Assembly: GCA_024280755.1 (NCBI GenBank)
Contig: JAJRPN010000028.1
Coordinates: 1-64,000 of the forward strand
DNA from: Planctomycetota bacterium
Lineage (GTDB): Bacteria > Planctomycetota > Phycisphaerae > Phycisphaerales > UBA1924
DNA length: 64,000 nt
Direction: 5' to 3'
A program made the position numbers and the translations under genes. The first letter of the stretch is position 1. Each line of letters begins with the position of its first letter. Below, one piece after another: positions 26,165-35,175 of this stretch. Under the pieces are notes generated by a model. The model was not told the origin of the DNA. It did not search any database and worked only from the letters and a program-made list of their open reading frames with translations.

Positions 26165-27441
26165 GCAGGATCTCCGTTATCAATCGTGATGCCTCGTTGG
26201 CTTAGTGCTTCTTCAAGCTCGGCGATGAGTTCGTCGGTCAGCACATGTTCGACCTGGTCGACCGACCAATCGACATGCGTGGGCGCGATGTCGGCGTATG
26301 AAACAAGGTACTGCTCCCAGAGTTGATGGTTGCGGTGGATGCGTTTGCCCTGGGTTCGACCACTATCAGTCAAAGCGAGTGTGTTATTGGTTTTCATGAT
26401 CCAGCCTCGCATGGTCATGAGTTTGATGAAGATGATCGATGCTTTAGGCTGGGAAGCATTGTCGATTTGAAGTTCAATTTCATAGAGTGATTCGAGCACA
26501 TGGTCGCGGGCGATGAGGAGTTTGAGCCGAAGTCTGCGGATGGTGTCAGCCAAGATTCCTCGCGTTGGCGCGAGCAGCATCGAGAGCCCAAAGATAGACC
26601 CGGCAACGAGCACGATCACCGCGCCAGCGGGTTTGCGTGGAAACAGTGCGCTGATCGATGCGCCCGCGTAGCCAGACAACCCGCCGATGATCGCGCTGAT
26701 CAGCACGAGCTTCCAGAGCCGATCAGTCCAAAACCGTGCAGCAGCAGGGGGGATGATGATCATCGCAACGATCAAGATTAAACCCACTGCCTGCAAGCCA
26801 GAAACAGTAATAAGCACCACCAAACCGAGCATTATTGAATCGATCAACCAAACAGGTAAGCCCGTGGATCGCGCAAAGGTTTCATTAAAACAGACCACCA
26901 TGAACTCTTTGAGCATGATCAGTGCGGCCAGTGAGGCAACAATGCCGATGATTCCCATAAGTACAGCGTCGGATCGTGTCATCGCAGCGGCTTGGCCGTA
27001 GATATAATGATTAAGCCCGGCGCCACCTCCAGATGACGATGTCTGGACGAGCGATAGGAGCACGATGCCGATGCCGAAAAAGACCGAGAGCACAATTCCG
27101 ATGGCAGCGTCCTCCTTAAGACGAGAATGGTGCAAGATGAGATGGATACATGCGACGCCGAGGATGCCGGTGATCGCGGCACCGAGCATGAGTAGTGGCA
27201 TGGATCGGCCCGAGTATCCAAGCGAGGTTGAGATCAAGAATGCGCCTGCGATTCCCGGCAGGGTCGCGTGGCTCAGCGCGTCAGCGGTGAGTGATCGTTT
27301 GCGCAAGAGTGCGAACGAACCAATCACACCCGCAGCGATCCCGAGCAGTGTCGTGCCCAGAATGACCGCGTTTGTGTTAAACCCCCCCTGCAATGTCAGG
27401 GTATCGAAGATTTCTTCAAAGTTGATCGGCAAATCGTTCAT
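26161..27441 (-). CDS. Metal (Mn/Zn/Fe-type) ABC permease with DtxR-like C-terminal domain
   Basis: 426 residues. Permease part (~res 1-295): 'GVIGSFALLRKRSLTADALSHATLPGIAGAF' marks the TroC/MntC-type subunit with several membrane segments. The C-terminal ~125 residues again look like DtxR, ending 'RNHQLWEQYLV...APTHVDWSVDQVEHVLTDEL', so His, Glu, His and Glu-His ligands are kept as in the sister subunit. Heterodimeric permeases of the TroCD kind use both subunits, so a complete transporter would present two such domains to the cytosol. Starts 9 bp after the ATPase gene's stop. Confidence 0.88.
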   Translation of the reverse strand: MNDLPINFEEIFDTLTLQGGFNTNAVILGTTLLGIAAGVIGSFALLRKRSLTADALSHATLPGIAGAFLISTSLGYSGRSMPLLMLGAAITGILGVACIHLILHHSRLKEDAAIGIVLSVFFGIGIVLLSLVQTSSSGGGAGLNHYIYGQAAAMTRSDAVLMGIIGIVASLAALIMLKEFMVVCFNETFARSTGLPVWLIDSIMLGLVVLITVSGLQAVGLILIVAMIIIPPAAARFWTDRLWKLVLISAIIGGLSGYAGASISALFPRKPAGAVIVLVAGSIFGLSMLLAPTRGILADTIRRLRLKLLIARDHVLESLYEIELQIDNASQPKASIIFIKLMTMRGWIMKTNNTLALTDSGRTQGKRIHRNHQLWEQYLVSYADIAPTHVDWSVDQVEHVLTDELIAELEEALSQRGITIDNGDPA

Positions 27442-27450
27442 CAGTGATCG

Positions 27451-28485
27451 TTAGTTTCCCTTTGCTGCCCGCGCGACTGCTTCAGCAGCCTCGGCCAAGA
27501 GTGTGAGTCGACCGCCGTAGGTTTTTTGAAGATTGTCCGCGGTGAAGACTTCACCCACCGGCCCCGATGCAACGATGCGCATATTCAACAGCAACACATG
27601 GTCAAAGTATTCAGGAACGGTTTGCAGATCGTGATGGACAACGATGACGGTCTTGCCATTTGTGCGGAGTTCGCGCAGAACATCAATGATCGCCCGTTCG
27701 GTTGCCGCGTCAACACCTGCGAACGGTTCGTCCATAAAGTACAGGTCGGCTTCTTGGGTGAGTGCGCGGGCGAGGAACACGCGTTGTTGTTGCCCGCCTG
27801 AGAGCTGCGAGATTTGGCGTTTGGCAAAGTCGGCCATGCCCACGCGTTCGAGGGCTTCCATCGCGGCGAGCTTGTGGAATTTGGTAACTGGTCGGCACCA
27901 ACCAATTTTTCGGTAGCGACCCATGCACACGACATCGAGGGCAGACACCGGAAAATCCCAATCAACAGACTCACGCTGGGGGACATAGCCGATGCGGGAT
28001 CGGGCTTGTTTGTAGGACTGCCCCCAGAACTCGACCGTGCCCGCAGCCCGTGGGATAAGCCCGAGGCAGGCTTTGATCATGGTGCTTTTTCCCGCGCCGT
28101 TTGGCCCGACGATGGCGATCAGGGCGTTGGACGGCGCGTCGTAGTCGACATCCCAAAGAACAGGTTTTCGAGCGTAGGCGACGGTCATCGCATGGATCGA
28201 GACCGGCGAATCGGCGGAGTGTTCTGGGCGAGCGTCAAGCGTGGAGCGTGGCGAGTACACGGCTGGAGGGGGTGTCCTTGTGCTTAAACTCGCCTCCCCC
28301 GGGCCTCCGGGGGAGGTGTCTGCGCAGCAGACGGAGGGGGTCTTCGAGATTGTGTTGATGTGAGAGGGCGAAGGGCAGGCAGAGGAAGACCCCCTTCGCC
28401 TCACTTCGTTCGGCACCTCCCCCGGAGGCCCGGGGGAGGCGAAAAGCAAGCGGTCGAGTATGGGAAAGCGGATTGTTGTGCTCAT
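27451..28485 (-). CDS. Metal ABC transporter ATP-binding protein with repeat-derived N-terminal extension
   Basis: 344 residues. The ATPase proper begins near residue 93 ('[19 protein letters not shown]'), with Walker [10 protein letters not shown] (~res 130), signature [15 protein letters not shown], Walker [13 protein letters not shown] and the H-loop VIVVHHDLQ, the TroB/MntB type. Residues ~13-75 are encoded by the family B repeat B3 and read as low-complexity Pro/Gly/Ser/Arg sequence ([19 protein letters not shown]). The frame through the repeat is open, and ATG 28485 overlaps the stop of the binding-protein gene by 4 bp, so the extension is probably translated; an internal start at residue 100 would give a normal-length protein. 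Confidence 0.88.
   Translation of the reverse strand: MSTTIRFPILDRLLFASPGPPGEVPNEVRRRGSSSACPSPSHINTISKTPSVCCADTSPGGPGEASLSTRTPPPAVYSPRSTLDARPEHSADSPVSIHAMTVAYARKPVLWDVDYDAPSNALIAIVGPNGAGKSTMIKACLGLIPRAAGTVEFWGQSYKQARSRIGYVPQRESVDWDFPVSALDVVCMGRYRKIGWCRPVTKFHKLAAMEALERVGMADFAKRQISQLSGGQQQRVFLARALTQEADLYFMDEPFAGVDAATERAIIDVLRELRTNGKTVIVVHHDLQTVPEYFDHVLLLNMRIVASGPVGEVFTADNLQKTYGGRLTLLAEAAEAVARAAKGN
28262..28450. repeat. Family B repeat, copy B3, inside a coding sequence
   Basis: Two inverted halves, each with a palindrome (CCTCCCCCGGG-cct-CCGGGGGAGG and CTCCCCCGGAGGCCCGGGGGAG), joined by GCAGACGGAGGGGGTCTTCG and its inverse AAGACCCCCTTCGCC. Same organisation as B4. It lies within the first quarter of the ATPase gene and keeps the frame open. 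Confidence 0.88.
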
Positions 28486-29471
28486 GGTTCAGAATCCGAA
28501 AGTTTACCGTTCATGCCGAGCTCGGGGACATCAGCCCCGAGGGCTTTGGCGATGAGTGTGATGTTGTGATCGATCATCCCGATGTAGGTGCCCTCGTAGG
28601 AACCTTCTTTGCCCATTGCATCGGAGAAGAGCGAGCCACCGATGATGACGGAGTGCCCGCGATCATTGGCGCCAGCGATAAGCGCACGAATGTTGCGCTC
28701 CGAGACAGTGGTCTCGACAAAGACCGCAGCGATTTTGCGAGTCACGAGCAGGTCGACGATGCGTTCGATATCACGAACACCCGCTTCTGATTCGGTGGAG
28801 ATGCCTTGGATTCCGACAACTTGAAAATCATATCGACGGCCAAAGTAGCTAAACGCATCGTGTGCGGTAACAAGCACGCGTTGCTCTTTGGAGATCGAGC
28901 CCAGGGCATCAGTTGCGTAGGTATGGAGCGCGTCGATATCGTCAGCGAGCAGTGCCATGTTCGCGTCGTAGAGTTCTTTGGATTCAGGATCGTGTTCGAC
29001 GAGTGTGGCATGGATGAACTGGGCGGCTTGTTCCCAAGCGAGCGGGTCCATCCAGACATGGGGATCGTGATGCCCATCGAACTCGGGAGGCGAAAAGAGT
29101 TGTTCGCGATCGAGTGAATCAGTGACGGCGAAGACCTTGGTGACTTTGGCGACGCGATCGAAGGCGTCGATCATCTTGCCTTCGAGGTGGAGACCCGAGT
29201 ACAACACGATGTCGGCTTTCATCAACAATTGGATATCGTTGCGGGTGGGTTGGTAGAGATGCGGATCAATGCCCGAACTCATCAAGCCTTGAACACGGGC
29301 GCGATCACCAGCGATGCGTTTGGTGATGTCGGTGATCATGCCTGTGGTGGTGACGATGGTGTAGGATGCGTTTGATTCCTGTGTGGTTGAGTCGGCGCGA
29401 TCCGCGTCGCTGCAACCTATGAGGAGGAGCGAGAGGGCGAGAATGAGCGAGATGGTGAGGAGTCGGCGCAT
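28482..29471 (-). CDS. Metal ABC transporter substrate-binding lipoprotein (TroA/MntA type)
   Basis: 329 residues. ATG 29471 was chosen (AGGAG at 29478-29482); the frame extends upstream to 29660 through the operator and is not used. Lipobox LLLIGC follows [15 protein letters not shown]. Metal ligands of cluster A-I binding proteins are visible: His in '[10 protein letters not shown]', His in 'DPHVWMDP', His/Asp region '[14 protein letters not shown]' and Asp near 'GSLFSDAMG'. It delivers Mn2+, Zn2+ or Fe2+ to the permease pair; the metal cannot be told from sequence alone. First gene of the operon, behind a tandem palindromic operator. Confidence 0.92.
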   Translation of the reverse strand: MRRLLTISLILALSLLLIGCSDADRADSTTQESNASYTIVTTTGMITDITKRIAGDRARVQGLMSSGIDPHLYQPTRNDIQLLMKADIVLYSGLHLEGKMIDAFDRVAKVTKVFAVTDSLDREQLFSPPEFDGHHDPHVWMDPLAWEQAAQFIHATLVEHDPESKELYDANMALLADDIDALHTYATDALGSISKEQRVLVTAHDAFSYFGRRYDFQVVGIQGISTESEAGVRDIERIVDLLVTRKIAAVFVETTVSERNIRALIAGANDRGHSVIIGGSLFSDAMGKEGSYEGTYIGMIDHNITLIAKALGADVPELGMNGKLSDSEP

Positions 29472-29488
29472 AGTTGCTCCTAGAAATA

Positions 29489-29520
29489 TGTAGCCAAGGC
29501 TACATGTAGCAAGGGCTACA
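29489..29520 (-). promoter_or_regulatory. Tandem palindromic operator of the metal-transport operon
   Basis: Two adjoining 16-bp palindromes: TGTAGCCAAGGCTACA (29489-29504, 7-bp arms) and TGTAGCAAGGGCTACA (29505-29520, 6-bp arms). They sit 18-50 bp upstream of the start codon on the minus strand. Position and symmetry suit a dimeric metal repressor. The regulator is not identified. Confidence 0.75.
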
Positions 29521-29674
29521 TTAGCAGGTTCGGGTGCCTTGGTCGATTCAAAAATGGGTATTTGTATCAAAATGGGAGAAGATATTGCCCCTGAGCCACT
29601 CATTGAGGCGAGATTTGGGGGTGAGAACTTGACAATTCGGCTTTGGTCGCGTTCGCTCATTGCCCGAAAGGTCT

Positions 29675-29709
29675 TTTATAGAGCACTTTTTAGCAGAGTG
29701 GTCTATAAA
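29675..29709. repeat. Inverted repeat upstream of topA
   Basis: TTTATAGAGCACT and AGTGGTCTATAAA, 13-bp arms with one mismatched pair and a 9-base spacer. It lies ~75 bp before the topA start; the function could be operator, promoter element or terminator of nothing obvious. Confidence 0.55.
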
Positions 29710-29783
29710 GGATAGAGCCAAGATTTGTAAGACATCCCAACCGCCTTGTTCCAGCACCCCACACCCCAAAGAGAACAGAACAC

Positions 29784-32618
29784 ATGGCCAAGAAAACCAC
29801 GACCAAGAAGACTGCCAAGAAAACGACCAAAAAAGTCGCCAAGAAAACAACCAAAAAGGTTGGCAAGAAGATCGCCAAGAAGGCGAGCGGACGCAAGTCG
29901 TTCGGGTCAAACTACAAAAAGGGCGATGCGACTGGCAAGTCATTGGTGATCGTGGAATCCCCAGCAAAGGCCAAGACGATCAACAAGTATCTGGGCAATG
30001 AGTTTGTCGTGCTTGCCTCAGTCGGACATGTTCGGGACTTGCCGAGCAAGAATCCAAAGGGTGTCAAAGACCCGGTCCCGGGCGTGAAGATCGAGAAACG
30101 ATTCCAGCCCAGCTACGAGATTCTCAAGGGCAAAGAGCAGGTTATGAAGGACCTGAAGAACGCTGCAAAGGATGCGTTGGCCAGCGGAGGGACCGTCTGG
30201 TTCGCGACCGACCTCGACCGCGAGGGGGAAGCGATCGCTTGGCACATTGCCCAAGAACTTAAGATCGAATCGAAAGATGCGAAGCGTGTGATCTTCACCG
30301 CGATCACCAAGAAGGAAATCGAGAAAGCGTTCGAAAATCCTTTGGCGATTGATGAAGAACGGGTAAATGCCCAGCAGGCGCGAAGGATTTTGGATCGCAT
30401 CGTTGGATATCAGGTCTCGCCTTTGCTTTGGAAGAAGGTCGCGCGCGGTTTGAGTGCCGGGCGTGTGCAATCCGTCGCGGTACGGATCATCGTCGAACGC
30501 GAACGCCAGATCCGTGCGTTTATCCCCGATGAATACTGGTCAATCCAAGGCTACTTCGCTCTTGACGCTGCCAATATAGGTAAGCTCGGTTCAGAGTGGC
30601 GAGATTATCTCGCTGAGCGTGATGAAAAGGGCAAAGGGCGAACGGTTAAATCTCAGAACGCTTGGCTTGCAAGAAACAATACCGTTCGGGCAGAGCTTGT
30701 TGAGTTTGATGGGAAGAAGTTTGACCCTCGGATTTTGAGCGCGTCGATTGTGCCAGTGCCTGAAGTACTCAACGAGGATACCGTAACCGACCGCGTTGCT
30801 GCGGTTGCCAAGGCATTCGAAGATTCAAAGAACCATGACTTGGGCGCCACCGTTGCGAGTATCGCAGCATCATGTGGATTGTGCGAGATCAACGCGCAGA
30901 CCACCAAAGATGAACGCGGGCGCGGCCCGGCGATGTGGAAGCGGGATATCTCTGGTGTTGTTGGCAGCGATGTAAACTACACGATCGAATCGATCGATAC
31001 CCGTCGGACCAAGTCGCGTGCGCCTGGCCCGTTCATTACTTCGACCTTGCAGCAATCTGCTTCTTCGCGCATCGGATTCGGTGCGCAACGAACAATGCGG
31101 GCAGCCCAAGGGTTGTACGAAGGTGTGAATATTCCTGGCGAAGGGCCGGTCGGTTTGATTACTTACATGCGTACCGACTCGACCCACATCGACGGCGAAG
31201 CACTCAACGCGTGTAGAAATCATATCAGCTCAACCTACGGCGACAAGTACCTGCCCGATAAGCCAAACCTCTTCAAATCCACCAACAAAGATGCGCAGGC
31301 GGCACATGAGGCCATCCGCCCAACCGATGTTTCTCGTCATCCAGATGCGATCGCCAAATCACTCAAGCCTGATCAGTACAAACTCTACAAGCTCATCTGG
31401 GAACGCTTTGTTGCCTGCCAAATGGTACCGGGCGAATGGGACGCGACTGCGGTCATGATCCGGGGCGGCGAAGCAAACAAAGCACTCTTCCGCGCAACGG
31501 GGCGAACACTCGTTTTTGATGGCCACTTCCGCGTGAGCGGCGTGCCGACATCGGGTGATGAACTCAACTTGCCTAAGCTCGAAGAGAAGCAGGCGATGTT
31601 CCCGTTCGACTTCCAAGTGAATCAAAAATTCACGGCTCCTCCAGGGCGATTCTCCGAAGCGAGTTTGATTAAAACACTTGAATCTGAGGGAATTGGTCGC
31701 CCATCGACCTATGCGAGCATCATCCAGACGATCCAAGATCGTAAATATGTCGAGCAGCTCCAGCGCGCGTTCTATTCGACCGATCTGGGCGAGGTTGTGA
31801 CAGATAAGTTGATCGAAGGGTTCCCGAACCTGATGGATCTGAGCTATACGCGAAAGCTCGAAGAGGACCTTGACAAGATCGAAGAAGAGCATCTCGATTG
31901 GATCGATATGCTCGAACAGTTCTATGGCCGATTCTCCAAGAGCCTCGAGCGTGCCCACGAAGAGATGACCCACGCCAAGGCCGAGATCAAGCCTGCGCCC
32001 GAAGAGTATCGATGCGAGAAATGTGAGTCGTCGCTCGTGTATCGCTTCGGAAAGAACGGCCGATTCTTGAGCTGTTCGACCTATCCAGATTGCAACTATG
32101 CGTGTCCGTGTGATCGTGAAGGCAAGCCTCAGATGGCGGAGTTTGTGGATGTGAAGTGTCCTAAAACTGGGCGCCCGATGATCCGCAAGACCGGCCGGTT
32201 TGGGCCATTCTTGACGACGCCGTTGGAAGAGGGCGAGACGAATGCTGACGGGTTGATTTTGAACATCGACAAGAAGGGCTTTGTGAACGCTCCGAGCGTG
32301 CCGCCACTCGAAACCGAGTTGCCATGTCCCAACTGTGACAGCCCATTGAATCTTCGCAACGGCGTGCGTGGGCCCTGGCTCGGATGCAGCCGATTTCCCA
32401 AGTGTCGCGGGCGTGGCAAGTGGGCCGGGCTTGAAGAGGAGATCAAATCTGATCTTGAATCCAAGCTCGCAGCCCATGAAAAGCTTCATCCGGTTGCAAC
32501 CATCACCCGGATGGACGGCACCGCGTTGACCGATGCCAAGGGCAAGCCGGTCGCCGAGGCACCAAAGGTTGATGAGTTAGTGTTGCTAGAGGACCCAAGA
32601 GCCGTAGCTGCCAGTTGA
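29784..32618 (+). CDS. topA: DNA topoisomerase I with Lys-rich N-terminal tail
   Basis: 944 residues. Residues 1-45 are almost only Lys, Thr, Ala and Val (AKKTTKK-type units), like histone H1-type tails. TOPRIM domain follows ('SLVIVESPAKAKTI', acidic residues in 'FATDLDREGEAIAWH'). The catalytic Tyr is in 'GLITYMRTDSTH' (~res 460). Three C-terminal zinc-ribbon-like repeats are seen: CEKCESSLV...CSTYPDC, CPKTGRPMI (incomplete Cys set) and CPNCDSPLN...CSRFPKC. It relaxes negative supercoils by a single-strand nick. Lys-rich tails on topA are usually C-terminal, so the N-terminal position is unusual. Next gene starts 48 bp later. Confidence 0.95.
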   Translation: MAKKTTTKKTAKKTTKKVAKKTTKKVGKKIAKKASGRKSFGSNYKKGDATGKSLVIVESPAKAKTINKYLGNEFVVLASVGHVRDLPSKNPKGVKDPVPGVKIEKRFQPSYEILKGKEQVMKDLKNAAKDALASGGTVWFATDLDREGEAIAWHIAQELKIESKDAKRVIFTAITKKEIEKAFENPLAIDEERVNAQQARRILDRIVGYQVSPLLWKKVARGLSAGRVQSVAVRIIVERERQIRAFIPDEYWSIQGYFALDAANIGKLGSEWRDYLAERDEKGKGRTVKSQNAWLARNNTVRAELVEFDGKKFDPRILSASIVPVPEVLNEDTVTDRVAAVAKAFEDSKNHDLGATVASIAASCGLCEINAQTTKDERGRGPAMWKRDISGVVGSDVNYTIESIDTRRTKSRAPGPFITSTLQQSASSRIGFGAQRTMRAAQGLYEGVNIPGEGPVGLITYMRTDSTHIDGEALNACRNHISSTYGDKYLPDKPNLFKSTNKDAQAAHEAIRPTDVSRHPDAIAKSLKPDQYKLYKLIWERFVACQMVPGEWDATAVMIRGGEANKALFRATGRTLVFDGHFRVSGVPTSGDELNLPKLEEKQAMFPFDFQVNQKFTAPPGRFSEASLIKTLESEGIGRPSTYASIIQTIQDRKYVEQLQRAFYSTDLGEVVTDKLIEGFPNLMDLSYTRKLEEDLDKIEEEHLDWIDMLEQFYGRFSKSLERAHEEMTHAKAEIKPAPEEYRCEKCESSLVYRFGKNGRFLSCSTYPDCNYACPCDREGKPQMAEFVDVKCPKTGRPMIRKTGRFGPFLTTPLEEGETNADGLILNIDKKGFVNAPSVPPLETELPCPNCDSPLNLRNGVRGPWLGCSRFPKCRGRGKWAGLEEEIKSDLESKLAAHEKLHPVATITRMDGTALTDAKGKPVAEAPKVDELVLLEDPRAVAAS

Positions 32619-32666
32619 CGCGGTCTATCATGCCTGTTGTGAACTTTCGATGAAAACAGGCGGTCG

Positions 32667-34493
32667 ATGAAACTGACTTCAAAGAACATTCTTCGCACGA
32701 TTGGCGGCTGGGTGCACGACCATCCAGACGGGTGGCTCAATGTGCTCGGCGCGATTATCGGCGCGATCACTGCGATCGGCGCGGTGCTTTTTTCGCGTGG
32801 GTTGATGCGAGCCGAGCATTGGACCGAGCACCTCCAAGGCGAGATAGCATGGTGGATGTTGCCAGTTATCCCGATGATCGGCGCGTTGTTGACCGGGTTG
32901 TTGGTGTACAACTTTGCGCGTGAAGCTGGCGGGCACGGGGTGCCTCAGGTTTTGGATGCGATTGTTCGCAAGGGCGGCAAGATCCCTGCGCGGATCGGGC
33001 TCGTCAAAGTCATCGCGAGTATCTGTACCGTTGGTACCGGGGGCTCGGCGGGTGCCGAAGGCCCGATTGTGCAGATCGGTGCTGTGACGGGTTCGGTGAT
33101 TGCTCGCAAGATCGGTGTGCCTCGCCGACATATCGGGACGCTTGTTGGGTGCGGTGCCGCAGCAGGGATATCGAGTATTTTTAACGCACCCATCGCGGGC
33201 GTGTTCTTTGCCCTTGAGATTCTGCTGCGAGATTTTTCGCTCAAGACCTTCACGCCGATCGTGATCGCGTCTGTCTTTGCCACCGCGATGACGCAGGTGA
33301 TCCTCGGCGACAACAACGCGATTTTCTCGACCGAGCTTCCTAACTATGTATTTAGCGTGCTCGAACTCCCCAGCTATATTGTGCTCGGTGTGCTGTGTGC
33401 ATTCGGAGCATGGACCTTCACGATGGTGCTCGAACGCGGCGAAGATGTGTTCGATAAGATGAAACTGCACCAGGTGCTCAAGCCTGTGCTTGGCGCGTTG
33501 ATGCTTGGTGTGTTGGGTATTTTCGGCATGTGGGCGTTTGCCAAGATGCCTGGAAATGAAATTCTTGGAAGCGGGCACAGCACCATCCCCGCGTTCTTTG
33601 GCAATGGCTATTCGGTGATCACCCACCTCGTGAATCCGGAGAGCTATCTTGAAGGGCAGATCGTGTGGGGCATGATCGGGGTGCTTGGGATTCTGGTAAT
33701 CGCTAAGATTCTCGCGACAACCTTCACGCTCGCATCGGGCGGCAGCGGCGGGGTGTTCGCGCCGGGGTTGTTTACTGGTGCTGCTATTGGCGGGATCTTT
33801 GGGATTGTGCTCGACAAGGCAGGCTTGGTTGTCGAAGGTTCATCGCCGGCGTCATATGCGCTCGTTGGGATGGCTGCGGTGATCGCCGGCACGACCTTCG
33901 CGCCGATGACCGCTATTTTAATCTTGTTTGAAATCACCCGCGAGCCTCATGTGCTCGCGCCGATTATGCTCGCCGCGATTGTGTCCACCGCGATGACACG
34001 CAAGCTCATGCCCGATTCGATCTACACCGCCAAGCTTCGAAGAGCGGGCATTCGGATTGGCACAAGCCGCGACATGTCGCTGCTGCGTCATGTGCCCGTG
34101 AGCAGTGTTGACTACGCGGCGTTACCACCCGAGCCGGTGTACGCGTCCGATCCGCTGAGCAAGCTTATTACGCTGCACGCACATCACAATGTGCCCGATT
34201 TTCCGGTGGTTGATGCCGACGGCCAATACATCGGCATGGTGACGGGTGCGGACATGCGTACCGCCCTGATCGACCGCGAAGCCATCCCGTTGTTGCTGGT
34301 CGCCGAACTCATGCGATCCGACTTCCCGGTCATCAAGCCCGACGAACATCTTGATACAGTGATGGAAAAGTTCTCAAAGCACGAGATTTCGAGCCTTGTT
34401 CTTGTCGACGGATTCTCCGGCGAAAAACCAATCGCATTGGTGACGCGGATGAAGGTGATGGCGAGATACAACGCCGTGCTTGATGAGGGGTGA
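32667..34493 (+). CDS. ClC-family chloride channel/transporter with CBS domains
   Basis: 608 residues. Residues ~20-450 form the ClC membrane core: 'GGHGVPQVLDAI' (GSGIP-like), 'GTGGSAGAEGPIVQIGA' with the gating Glu of the GxEGP motif, and 'GGSGGVFAPGLFTGAAIGG' (GxFxP). A cytosolic pair of CBS domains follows (~res 470-605; 'LDTVMEKFSKHEISSLVLV'). It moves Cl- (perhaps with H+) across the inner membrane; the CBS pair may sense nucleotides. Probably its own unit, 48 bp after topA. Confidence 0.93.
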   Translation: MKLTSKNILRTIGGWVHDHPDGWLNVLGAIIGAITAIGAVLFSRGLMRAEHWTEHLQGEIAWWMLPVIPMIGALLTGLLVYNFAREAGGHGVPQVLDAIVRKGGKIPARIGLVKVIASICTVGTGGSAGAEGPIVQIGAVTGSVIARKIGVPRRHIGTLVGCGAAAGISSIFNAPIAGVFFALEILLRDFSLKTFTPIVIASVFATAMTQVILGDNNAIFSTELPNYVFSVLELPSYIVLGVLCAFGAWTFTMVLERGEDVFDKMKLHQVLKPVLGALMLGVLGIFGMWAFAKMPGNEILGSGHSTIPAFFGNGYSVITHLVNPESYLEGQIVWGMIGVLGILVIAKILATTFTLASGGSGGVFAPGLFTGAAIGGIFGIVLDKAGLVVEGSSPASYALVGMAAVIAGTTFAPMTAILILFEITREPHVLAPIMLAAIVSTAMTRKLMPDSIYTAKLRRAGIRIGTSRDMSLLRHVPVSSVDYAALPPEPVYASDPLSKLITLHAHHNVPDFPVVDADGQYIGMVTGADMRTALIDREAIPLLLVAELMRSDFPVIKPDEHLDTVMEKFSKHEISSLVLVDGFSGEKPIALVTRMKVMARYNAVLDEG

Positions 34494-34536
34494 TGGAACC
34501 CAGAGACATGAGGTTGCGTATGGTGTGTGGGGATTC

Positions 34537-35025
34537 ATGATGCAACACAAACAACAGAGAAAATTGTTGGGTCTTCTATCAATCTATGAATGGGCGATTA
34601 TCGCAATGGTCGTTGTTATTTTGATTGGCATTCTTTATCCTGCAGTGCGTGGCGGGAATCGCAGTCCGGTCTTGAGATCTGCTTCAAAAATGCGTTCACT
34701 CGCACAGGCGCTCATTATTTACAGCACAAATCACGGAGATGTGTTCCCTGCTCAAGCACAGTACCCAAGCATATTGCTTGAGATGGAGAATATTGACGAT
34801 ATTGATCTCGTCTCGCCTGTCGAAAAAAATGATGTGGTCTCATATTTTTATGTGCCAGGGCCTTGTGATTTCGATGACAAGCAGATTTTACTCTACGAAG
34901 ACCCATCGCACTGGGAAATGATTGTGATTGTTTGCTTTGCTGATGCCCATGTTGAAGCAATCGACAAAGAGGCTTTCGAGCGGATGCTTGCCGAGCAACT
35001 TGCGGCTCAAAGCGAACCGCCGTAA
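34537..35025 (+). CDS. Pseudopilin-like protein with N-terminal membrane helix
   Basis: 162 residues from the first of two adjoining ATGs (34537/34540). A short polar head (QQRKLLGLLSIYEWA) leads into one hydrophobic segment (IIAMVVVILIGILYPAV, ~res 20-38), then a soluble domain with a conserved-looking 'RSASKMRSLAQALIIYSTNH' helix and 'VICFADAHVEAI', a layout shared with planctomycete/verrucomicrobial pseudopilin-type proteins (there the end usually reads like 'FADGHVE'). The prepilin peptidase site is not clear-cut. Family C repeat C2 follows 3 bp after the stop. Confidence 0.6.
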   Translation: MMQHKQQRKLLGLLSIYEWAIIAMVVVILIGILYPAVRGGNRSPVLRSASKMRSLAQALIIYSTNHGDVFPAQAQYPSILLEMENIDDIDLVSPVEKNDVVSYFYVPGPCDFDDKQILLYEDPSHWEMIVIVCFADAHVEAIDKEAFERMLAEQLAAQSEPP

Positions 35026-35028
35026 TCT

Positions 35029-35124
35029 GGGTGCCACGCCTTGACCGTCTTCGGCAAGGCGTGGCTTGAGGGGTTCGAGGATTTGAAGCCACTGCTTGCC
35101 GAAGACGGTCAAGCAGTGGCACCC
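35029..35124. repeat. Family C inverted repeat, copy C2
   Basis: Bounded by GGGTGCCACGCCTTGACCG and its near inverse CGGTCAAGCAGTGGCACCC. Inner blocks GTCTTCGGCAAGGCGTGGC and GCCACTGCTTGCCGAAGAC also pair. Same ends as C1. Confidence 0.85.
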
Positions 35125-35175
35125 GGAGTAGTCAGCCCCGTGAAACTCGGCAGCCTGTTTTCGGTACAATAGGGT

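Noticed and set aside
29548..29967. Minus-strand frame over the topA Lys tail
   Set aside because: Leu/Phe-rich antisense translation of AAG-rich codons; not a gene.
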